A stretch of DNA of 64,000 nt, taken from positions 79,632,412 through 79,696,411 of the forward strand of contig CM043963.1 of assembly GCA_014529385.2 (NCBI GenBank), in the 5' to 3' direction. Below the pieces are notes generated by a model that made no database searches, was not told the DNA's origin, and was given only the letters and a program-made list of their open reading frames with translations. Source of the DNA: Adiantum capillus-veneris. Lineage: Eukaryota; Streptophyta; Polypodiopsida; Polypodiales; Pteridaceae. Positions 10,695 through 18,440 of this stretch are shown here, one piece after another. The position numbers were made by a program, and so were the translations under genes. Within the stretch, counting starts at the first letter, position 1. Each line of letters opens with the position of its first letter.

Positions 10695-10708
10695 GCCTCC
10701 CCCCCTCC
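10695..10708 (-). promoter_or_regulatory. Candidate polypurine tract of Ret-B
   Basis: On the minus strand, about 120 bp after the Ret-B polyprotein stop, lies CTAGGAGGGGGGAGGCA. Such purine tracts prime plus-strand DNA synthesis just before the 3' LTR. No LTR matching 22,349-23,282 follows directly, so the assignment is tentative. Confidence 0.4.
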
Positions 10709-10824
10709 TAGCCGGAGTCCTCCGTGACTACAAGGTTTCGTGTCGGAGTATGTGATGTGCATAGGTTTAAAAATTGTGCATGGAAAAATTAATGCTGTGC
10801 AAGAGGAGGGAATAAGCAAGATGC

Positions 10825-12807
10825 TTATTGGCATTCGCCGTCGAGGCTTCCTGCTTTCTTTGCAAGTAGCAGCTGTAACTCTACTGCTCTCTGTTTAATT
10901 GTCTTTTTGGCAAGAGGCAATTGCTTTGTCGACACTTTTGATGGAGTCGTAGCTGTTTCTGAGGATAGAATTGGTTGGGATGTGATAGCTATGGGCCTTA
11001 TGGCCTTGGCTTTCCATTGGTAGTTTGGTGCTGCCGACTTTTGTAGATGGTTTGGCACTTTCTTGTTTGCCACTGGTTTGTCTGTCATTGGCCTCCACAT
11101 ATATATGTTCTCCTTGTTGACCTGAAAATGTCTGCTTTCCATTGGTGCTTGTACCTTAGGGATTTCCTTTGGCTTTTGCTTTGGTATCCAAATGTGAGTG
11201 ACATTTGGGTTATGGCTAAGCATTTTCTTTGGGATCCATATCTGTTTTATGACCTTGGTTTTGGGTTGCACCGCCTGCTTTGTTGGAATCCGGTTGTTAC
11301 ATTGTTTTTTTTCCGCCATTGCATTTCTATCCTTCCGCATCCATACTCGTTTACCTTGTGTTGGTAGCCTAGATTTTTGCATTCTGGCCAGTGACTTCAA
11401 CTGTCTGTGATTAGCATGGTTGGATTTTACATGGTTGTTGGTCTCAGGTTTCATGGTGGTCTTTGATGGTATTTGTTCTTCTGTCTCTGTTGCCAGTGAT
11501 TGCATGGCTTGCAGTTCATCATGATGGTATTGTTGAGCAAAAGCTATCACCTGTTGTTCATGTTCGTGCTGAATTTTGACCGCCTTTGCTTTCCAGTCTA
11601 TCTGGACATTGTATGCTTTTTGCCAAGGTTTCCCTAGCATCATTGGGTGTTGTGTGCTTTCATCTGTCACCACATAGAATTTGTGTGGGTAAATATATTG
11701 ATGTAGCTGTACATGAAATATAGTCCATCCTAATGTTTTCAATGGGTGTGATGTGCTACTTTCCAGCACTTGGGGGGTAGGATGAAGTTGATCTGTGACT
11801 TTGAGCTGTTGGTATAATCCGTAAGAGATCAAATTTTCTTGAGCACCCGAATCAAGCAAGGCTGTAGATTCAACTTGATTGTTGCCTACTTTGACTGTAA
11901 TTATTGGCTCTACTGTTTCCTCCTCCAAGTTCATCAGTCGAATGGCATTGATTCTCAATGGTGGTTTACTTTGTTGTTGTTGTCGTAGAAGCCGTCTTTT
12001 TGCAATGCGTTCTTGTGCTTCGGCTTGAGCTTCCTCCCGTACTCTCTCTTTTTCCTTCATTCTTTGCTTTCCTTGATGAATTTTTTGGAGCATCTCCTGT
12101 GTGAGGGGTAGAAGATATCTCCTCAGTCGACACCCACTAATCCAATTTGGCATTTCTTCACCTGCTAATGTAGCAAGATTGACAGCTCCACTTTGTGATA
12201 GATCATGAATCACAAATGGTCCCATCCCTCGCTTCTTAAGTTTCTTGGCATGGTGCTTCAAGGTATAAACAAGTACGTAATCAACCGTTTTGAACTCTTT
12301 GGTATGCACATGTTTGTCAAAAAATTCCTTTTGTCTTCTCTTTTTAGCATAGATTGAAGTGACAGCTCGTAAGCGGAGTTCATCTAGCTTTTCAAGATCA
12401 TTAATTCTTGAAGAGAGTTCATGCCCTGTCCATTCCAAACTTGTTGCTACTCGTAGAGTTGGGATTAAAAACTCTATGGGTAGTATAGCATTTATACCAA
12501 ACACCATGTTGTATGGTGTTGTTCCTATTGATGTTTTGTAAGCTACCCTGTATGCCCATAGTGTGGAGTGTAGTTGCTGATCCCAATCGGTTCTTGATTC
12601 TGACACTATTTTAGTGAGAACCGTGCATAGTGTTTTATTTGTGGCCTCAGCTTGCCCATTGGCCTGTGGATGGTATGGTGCTGATTTTCTATGTATGACC
12701 ATGAATTCCTCTAGTAGATATTCAACGACTTCATTGAGGAAGTGTGTTCCATGGTCATTGACAATTTCTATTGGTAACCCGTATCGTACAAAAACATTCT
12801 CATTCAA
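10825..12807 (-). CDS. Ret-B integrase core, second retropepsin-like domain and basic tail
   Basis: 660 uninterrupted residues; the integrase begins further upstream. D18 (VNDHGTHF) and E54 (ANGQAEATNK) are the last two residues of the D,D-35-E triad, with 35 residues between. The integrase C-terminal region follows to about residue 235. After a charged helix (240-280), residues about 300-413 form a second retropepsin-like domain: ALLDSGAQENLISYG at 317-330 and MMLGKPWQKAYNVQID at 389-404. This is additional to the usual protease at 16.3-16.6 kb. Residues 450-660 are very basic with five spaced tryptophan motifs (W489, W524, W540, W571, W598). No stop or frameshift breaks this piece, unlike the rest of the element. 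Confidence 0.85.
   Translation of the reverse strand: MNENVFVRYGLPIEIVNDHGTHFLNEVVEYLLEEFMVIHRKSAPYHPQANGQAEATNKTLCTVLTKIVSESRTDWDQQLHSTLWAYRVAYKTSIGTTPYNMVFGINAILPIEFLIPTLRVATSLEWTGHELSSRINDLEKLDELRLRAVTSIYAKKRRQKEFFDKHVHTKEFKTVDYVLVYTLKHHAKKLKKRGMGPFVIHDLSQSGAVNLATLAGEEMPNWISGCRLRRYLLPLTQEMLQKIHQGKQRMKEKERVREEAQAEAQERIAKRRLLRQQQQSKPPLRINAIRLMNLEEETVEPIITVKVGNNQVESTALLDSGAQENLISYGLYQQLKVTDQLHPTPQVLESSTSHPLKTLGWTIFHVQLHQYIYPHKFYVVTDESTQHPMMLGKPWQKAYNVQIDWKAKAVKIQHEHEQQVIAFAQQYHHDELQAMQSLATETEEQIPSKTTMKPETNNHVKSNHANHRQLKSLARMQKSRLPTQGKRVWMRKDRNAMAEKKQCNNRIPTKQAVQPKTKVIKQIWIPKKMLSHNPNVTHIWIPKQKPKEIPKVQAPMESRHFQVNKENIYMWRPMTDKPVANKKVPNHLQKSAAPNYQWKAKAIRPIAITSQPILSSETATTPSKVSTKQLPLAKKTIKQRAVELQLLLAKKAGSLDGECQ
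11568..11910 (-). other. Second retropepsin-like domain (residues about 300-413)
   Basis: Aspartic-protease signature D-S-G-A (D319) followed about 70 residues later by MMLGKPW, the equivalent of the ILG-x-PW flap-to-core motif, then VQIDWKAKAVKIQ, a typical closing beta hairpin. Retropepsins act as dimers. Whether this domain cuts protein, pairs with the first protease or only binds cannot be told from sequence. Confidence 0.75.
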
Positions 12808-13355
12808 AAATTGAGCCGTGGTGCGTGCATCAGCTTTTTGTGTTGCTTTGGCTTTGACTCATTTTGTGAGATAGTCCGTAGCCACAATGATATATTGGGT
12901 ATGGGTGCGTTATGCAGGGGGTGATATAGGTCCCACAAAATCAATGCCCCATTTTGAAAATGCTCTTGCCCCCATCATTGGCCGTAATGGCATTTCATCT
13001 CTTTTTATTGGTATCTTGGTGCGTTGACACGCATCACAACGCTTTACAAACTCATCGGCATCCATGTGCAATGTAGGCCACCAAATTCCTACGGTTAAGA
13101 CAATTTTTTCCGTCTTATCACCCGAAAAATGGCCTCCACTTACTCCGCTATGTGCATGTTCTAGAATCAGCAGGTATTCGCTTTCACTTGCACAGATTCT
13201 AAGTTGATTGTCCTTTCCCTGCTGATAGAGTTGATTTCCAATTAACTGAAAGTCATGAGCTTCCAGCTCTATAGCTTTTTCCCGTGCTCTTGTAATGTTC
13301 TGGGAAACGTTCTAGTGGTTAGGAAGTCAATGATATATTGACTCCATGCAGGTGC
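12808..13355 (-). pseudogene. Ret-B integrase: second zinc module and start of catalytic core
   Basis: Reading from 13,355: APAWSQYIIDFLT, then HDFQLIGNQLYQQGKDNQL, then AHSGVSGGH and about 30 residues later CDACQR, which is an H-x6-H-x30-C-x2-C integrase zinc module. The catalytic core begins with WGIDFVGPI (first catalytic Asp, about 12,940) and IIVATDYLTK. A frameshift near 13,300 and two stops interrupt it: TAA before RTHTQYI (about 12,907, from CAA) and TGA in LTK-stop-VKA (about 12,858, from a TGG tryptophan codon). The frame runs on into the 660-residue piece. Confidence 0.8.
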
Positions 13356-13394
13356 TATGTTCACCCGAAACAAAGTTGCGTGATCCACTGGTCG

Positions 13395-13876
13395 TTTGGC
13401 ACTACATGTTGTACAATTGGTAACATAAGAATGTGTACCGCATACATAGTTGGCCAATAAACCCCTAACTGTTTCAATCTCTGGTGTGTTTTCATTGTCG
13501 AACAATGAAGTGCACAACCCTGAACATGTGCCTCTTCAAGGTAGCACTCGAATTCTTCCGGATTTATACATAATCGTAGGATTAGGTCAGATTCAAGATG
13601 ATACAGCCGTCCTGCTATCAACTGGAAGTTTTTTTTTTGTCGAATTGTTTGCTGTTTGGATCTACTTCTTGTATTATCAAACTCACTTCCGAAGGAGAGA
13701 ATGCTAACGATTTCCTGAGACCATTTGGGTACCATTTCAATGTTGAAAAGATAAGCATCTGGTATGTCATCATCTACCCCTTGAGGAGCTTCCCAGTTGT
13801 GTATTCTTGAAAGATGATCAGCTCGCAGATGGGTTTTACCCTTTTTGACCACCACTGTGAAGTCAAATTCTAGCAA
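13395..13876 (-). pseudogene. Ret-B end of RNase H and first integrase zinc module
   Basis: From 13,876 the frame finishes RNase H (VVVKKGKTHLRADHLSRI) and enters a zinc module: VPKWSQEIVSILS, then NFQLIAGRLYHLESDLILRL, then AHVQGCALH and, after one frameshift near 13,430, CTTC about 30 residues later. This is H-x6-H-x29-C-x2-C. The layout and several residues match the second module at 13,021-13,355, offset by 374 bp. The zinc domain normally occurs once per integrase and helps it multimerise. Confidence 0.8.
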
Positions 13877-13909
13877 TATAATAAACCAGCGTACGATTCT
13901 CCCTGTATT

Positions 13910-14533
13910 TCAAGGTTTATTTACTAGGTATAAAAGAGCTTCATGATCTGTGAAGAACACAAATTTGTTTGCAAGCAAATAATGCCGAAATTTCTTCACA
14001 GCATAAATCATTCCTAACCCTTCCCTCTCGGTGGTTGTGTAGTTCTTTTCTGCACTATTTAACTGTCGGCTCGCATAGCAAACTGGAAAATCCATTGTTC
14101 CGTCTCCAGGTTGAGCTAGAATACTTCCAATGGCATATGATGAAGCATCAATGTGCACATGGAATATCTTTTCCCAATCTGGTGCCTTTAGTATAGGTGC
14201 TGATATAAGGTTTTCCTTCAGCCTTTGGAATGAGGTTTCACACTCCTTGGTCCATTCGAAATTGACTAGCAAACAATACAGAGGTTGTGCGATAATCGCA
14301 TACATGTATATGAATCTTCGATAATATCCGCAGTGCCCCATGAAGGATTGCACTTGTTTCGCATTAGTAGGTCTGGGCAAGTCTACAATGACTTTGACTT
14401 TGTCTAGGTCTGTGATTATGCCGTTTCTTAAGACAATGTGTCCTAAGATTCGTCCTTGCTTAACCATAAATACACACTTTTCCGGGTTCAGACAGATTCG
14501 ATATGTTCTGCACTTTTCAAAGACCTTTTGCAA
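13910..14533 (-). pseudogene. Ret-B RT thumb/connection and RNase H
   Basis: 207 residues. The RT C-terminal blocks (LNPEKCVFMVKQGRILGH, SFMGHCGYYRRFI, APDWEKIFHVHIDAS) lead into RNase H with catalytic carboxylates in HIDASSYAIGSIL, the TTTEREGLGMIYAVKKF helix and VFFTDHEALLYL. RNase H removes the RNA template after first-strand synthesis. The TGA at 13,910-13,912 follows VNKP and may derive from CGA, since the next residues NTGRIVRW continue the normal connection. Confidence 0.85.
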
Positions 14534-14551
14534 ATGGTCAATATGTTCCTC

Positions 14552-15358
14552 TCACAGAAGAGAGTGTACACACAGGTCATCCATGTAAATTTCTAAGAAT
14601 ATTCTTAGGTATTCCTTGAAAGCGTGAGTCATTAACCTCTGGAAAGCGGCTGGTGCATTTGATAAGCCAAATGGCATATCTCGATATGCATAAATCCCCC
14701 ATTCTGTGGCAAACGTTGTTTTGTGTTGATCCTCCCTTGCTATTGCCAGTTGGTTGTATCCTGAAAACCCATCCAGAAAGGAATAAGCCCGTTTCCCGGC
14801 CACTCGCTCAAGGACATGTTCTGTAATTGGCAAGGGATAATTATCCCTTATGGTTGCTGCATTCACCTTTTTGAGGTTTACACACACCCACAGTTTTCCA
14901 TTCTTCTTGGGAACTACCACAATGGGTGACACCCAATCTGTATGTTCAATCTCATAGATGAACTTCGCTTCCATCAGTTTGTCAATCTCTTCTTTGATTC
15001 GTTTGGCAAATGTGTCATTATATGTATAAGGACGTTGTTTGCTAGGTTTTGCGTTCGATTTCAAAGGAATTGTATGTTGGCATTTCAATGGATCAACTCC
15101 TTTGAGGTCTTTATAGGACCAAGAGAACACATCTTTATACTTCGTGAGAAGCTGTGTTAGCTGTGCTTCCTCCTCAGGTTCTAAATCGTTAGCTATATAG
15201 ACCGGCTGAGGCTTTTCACCTGGTTCTGCGAGGTCTATTCTCTTTGCATTTTCAGGCCCATCGTAAGATTCTTGGTTGGTCCTCTCCCTGATTGGTGGTG
15301 TCATGATGATTTTTCTATCTTGGATAGTAAATTTCCGATAGTGTGCTAGTACGTTCAT
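14552..15358 (-). pseudogene. Ret-B reverse transcriptase
   Basis: 268 residues covering the RT fingers and palm: TDWVSPIVVVPKKNGKLW, AATIRDNYPLPITEHVL, FLDGFSGYNQLAIAREDQ, FATEWGIYAYRDMPFGL, and the catalytic box YMDDLCVHS near 14,570. Tyr-x-Asp-Asp is intact. The frame stops at TGA 14,552-14,554, in LL-stop-EEHIDHLQ, one C-to-T change from CGA, then resumes in the next piece. The preceding KDVFSWSYKDLKGVD block is the usual entry of plant gypsy RTs. Confidence 0.9.
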
Positions 15359-16320
15359 GCTGCCCTTTTCTGACTCCCCTTACCATCACTATCTTCTTCA
15401 GTAGTCCATATCTCTCTCAAAGACCTTTTCAGTTCTTGGTATTTCTGTTTACGTTCCAATTTGGTCAACTCTTGGTCTTTTGTTGTTTCTTTTTTTGATT
15501 TTTCAGATTTTTGTGATTTTGTTTCGGTTTTAACTTTTCTTACCTGTTTTATTTCTTCTCGCGTTCGTTCTTTTCGATTTTCTGAGAATTTCCCTGATAT
15601 TTGATCTTTCACACAATGCTCTGCTTTTACAAGCATCAAATAGTGAGTTTTACCTTTTATCCTGGGCATCAGGTTCTCTCTCGCTTTCTTTCCTGCTCTT
15701 TTCCTCCTATAGCGTTCTTGGCGTCTAGGGTGTTGATTGGCAAAATAATAAAACTTCATATTCTCGGCTTCATTCCCACGCTCACTTGAGGTGTCTGAAC
15801 GCTCATTATCTGCCTCATCATTTACTTCCAATTGTTCAGAGGAGTTGTAAAACTCTTCTTGTTCTAGAGGTTCTACCGTCTCTTTCTCTGGTATAACGCT
15901 TACCATGTAATAGGGTAGCACGTCGTAGCCATCCTTATCGCAAAATTTTGTTGTTGGACTGTCGGTAATGGTACAGACATCTAATGTTGCCAGTATGTGC
16001 TCCCATTCTAGAGGTTCCAAGGCATCTTCAGGGAAAGGTTCCGGAATATACTCTTTGTCCTCAATTGCTCTTTCTAAGACACATTCCTCTTTTCTTAAGC
16101 TTCCACAATGTGAAGCTCCGCACATCCATAGCTCTTTTGGTTGCCCTAACCATGCTGGTAGTTCCGATCCTACTATTGTCGCCGAATCAAACTCTTCCAC
16201 TTGTGTTTGGTTCACATCCTTGTAACTATGGTCTTTCAGGTGTATTTTAGTTGTCGTCTCGCCATGTCTGAGGTATATGTCGTCATAACCCCAATCTTGG
16301 ACCATCTTCAGTTGTTGCAT
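15355..16320 (-). CDS. Ret-B protease-to-RT linker region, function unknown
   Basis: 321 residues joining the protease to RT. The first 30 residues (MQQLKMVQDWGYDDIYLRHG) complete the retropepsin fold. The remainder is an acidic segment (about 75-200) followed by a strongly basic lysine/arginine/glutamate segment (215-310). This linker is long compared with the short spacer of most gypsy elements. The upstream frame is joined through TGA at 16,327-16,329 in ILG-stop-PFMQQL, where CGA would restore the usual ILGRPF. Confidence 0.65.
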   Translation of the reverse strand: MQQLKMVQDWGYDDIYLRHGETTTKIHLKDHSYKDVNQTQVEEFDSATIVGSELPAWLGQPKELWMCGASHCGSLRKEECVLERAIEDKEYIPEPFPEDALEPLEWEHILATLDVCTITDSPTTKFCDKDGYDVLPYYMVSVIPEKETVEPLEQEEFYNSSEQLEVNDEADNERSDTSSERGNEAENMKFYYFANQHPRRQERYRRKRAGKKARENLMPRIKGKTHYLMLVKAEHCVKDQISGKFSENRKERTREEIKQVRKVKTETKSQKSEKSKKETTKDQELTKLERKQKYQELKRSLREIWTTEEDSDGKGSQKRAA

Positions 16321-16326
16321 GAATGG

Positions 16327-17649
16327 TCATCCCAAGATTATCTCATAATTGTTCTTTTTGTCGAAATCGACTATTGCAAATGTATGCTCATACTCGATCC
16401 CGCACGAAGTGACAATTACTTTTTCTAAGAGTCCGAGAGGCTTCTCCATGTACCCATCTGCCAACTGCAGCTTCATTCTGGTAGCCCTCAAAGCTGGTTT
16501 TCCCCATTTTTTCCAGGTTTCCTTGGTGGCAATAGAAACTCCTGCTCCACTGTCAAGAATAGCTTTGGAAATTACTCCTTGGAATTCTACCGGTAGCGTC
16601 GTGTTTCCGTCTTCTCCCTCGCAATATTCTCCAACCTTATTCAATGGTACAGGTCTAGTGTTCAGGTTAGGTCTGTCCAACTCCCTGATTCCTTCTTGTA
16701 GCTTCAAGGTGGGGTCTTTCACTCCAAATTTTTCTAGGCATTTTCCTACTGTGGTCCACATGTTTGGCCTTAACCTTAGGAGTTCTGCTAACGTGATTGT
16801 GCATGCCACCGGGGTGGATAACAGCTCAATCAATCCTTGTGAATCCATCACCTTGTTAGAAGGAAGTCTTTGAGATGGGAGTGCTCTCACTTCCGACTTA
16901 GCTTCATATTCTCCCAGGTAAGAGGGTAAAGTTCTCAAAGAGTCTGGTTTGCTGTGCCCCGAACTAATAGATCGTTGGTCTCCCCCTTGTGAATGTATCT
17001 CAAAGTTCACTTGTGATCTTACCTCGAATTCTTCAATAGGAGGTAAGATCACGTTCTTTTCTTTTCTCGTGCTATTCATGTGGTGACTCATCCTATTAGC
17101 CTCGTTGGCCTCCCTCATTTGCTTCCACAGATCATCTAGACCGTTACCGTCCTTTCCCATTTCTGCCAATATTTTAGGATGGACCCCGTCACTTGCCTCA
17201 TCGGTGGTATTTGGTGCTATGATAGGCTCTCCTCTGGATTCATAATCATTAGTGAGTCTTTCCTTTGTTTCTTCATGTTTCTCTAACGTTGGTTGGATAG
17301 GGGTTGGAGCTGGTGCGTCATGACAATTTGTAGGTTTACCCAACGGGTCTTCCATCAATGATTGAGCCATCTCGATCATGTTTTTACACATATCCGACCT
17401 TTGTTTTTCTATTTCTGCATATGGATAAGTCATCCACCTTTGCTCCTGGGTTTGGTTCTTTTTAAGTCGAGCTTCATAAGCTTTTAGAAGCGCATCCAGC
17501 TCCTCGTTTACCTTGTCTACGAGTATAGATCCTCCTGATCCTGCACTTTTGGGCTCTGCTATTTCCTTGGGTGCTATGGCTGCTGTGGTGTGTGAGCTTA
17601 AGCTAGCTAGATCTTCTAACCGCTCCAATCTGTTCTTTGTATGTTTCAA
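16327..17649 (-). pseudogene. Ret-B first retropepsin (canonical protease) with gag tail
   Basis: 440 residues. The C-terminal part has the canonical aspartic-protease site AILDSGAGVSIATKE (about 16,545) and the closing YEIILG motif cut by TGA at 16,327-16,329. The upstream 300 residues are hydrophilic, gag-tail-like sequence (MAQSLMEDPLGKPT). The frame begins further upstream through lysine/arginine-rich sequence and is joined to the zinc-knuckle region by a frameshift near 17,820. The enzyme would process the Gag-Pol polyprotein. Confidence 0.8.
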
Positions 17650-17819
17650 CTCATCGGATAGGGCTGTTTGCTCTAGTTCTTTCCTGGCTTTCCTACGCGC
17701 CTTTCTCGCTTTCCAAGTGCTTCTCTGATTTTCTGTTTCTGAACCTTGGGCATCTGTTTTTGGTTCTTCTATTATGGGTTCGTTCGTCCTTCTTTGGGCT
17801 TGTGCTCGTGTTACCGCCT

Positions 17820-18440
17820 GATAAGTATGATTGTTTCATTTTCCAATCCTCCACTAGAAGGTACTGTTTCCAACAGGTTCAAGGTGGTTTTTGCTCCTTT
17901 GCTTGGGTTTTTAGGGCAATCGGGAATCAAATGAGTAATTCCACATTCTGGGAAATACGCATTGACTCTAATGATTTCATCATGAGGATAATCTCTCAGC
18001 CAATGGTCTCCGCCACACTTGTAAGAGAGTCCCTTGGGTTGTTGAGGTGCTCCTTGAGCCCCTCATTGCTGGTAAGCCTGTCTCTGTCCGCCAATGCCTC
18101 CATTGGCTATGAACAACAATGTTCCTTCATCTAAGCTATATCTTCCTTCTCCTGCGGCCTGTGCAGCAGTTGGAGGTCCCTGATTCCCTATCATGCTCCA
18201 TGGTTCTGGTGTCGAGGGTTCTTCCAATGGATAATAGACACGGTTTGCCGCATATCCATTGGGATCTTCATAATATGCATGCATAGGCACCAAAGCCTTT
18301 TCTTCTGATTCAGTTACCGTTGGTGTGTATCTTATACCAACTGGTCGTAAACCTGGTAGGGGTGGTTGTTGCCCCAACACCGGTTGTGGTCTTTCTACAC
18401 CTACAGGTCCTGGTAAGTTGCCTGCTTGATATCTAGGCAT
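17820..18440 (-). pseudogene. Ret-B gag C-terminal part with degraded zinc motifs
   Basis: From 18,440: a proline/glutamine-rich segment ending YQQ, TGA at 18,063-18,065 (one C-to-T change from CGA), then in the same frame KCGGDHWLRDYP and ECGITHLIPDCP (about 17,925-18,030). These look like two CCHC-type knuckles, the first having lost cysteines. The frame ends at about 17,820 where a frameshift connects to the protease frame. An upstream frameshift near 18,480 connects to the main gag frame. Confidence 0.65.

Larger units (their letters stand above)
8070..10824. other. Non-coding stretch between unknown frame and Ret-B integrase
   Basis: About 2.75 kb without a convincing gene. Its left third is a diverged tandem array carrying the 24-bp palindrome (8220-9097). 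The rest (9100-10,690) shows no coding signature and no visible match to the Ret-B LTR at 22,349-23,282, although the 3' LTR of Ret-B would be expected near here. A purine-rich tract on the minus strand at 10,695-10,708 could be a polypurine tract. Confidence 0.6.
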
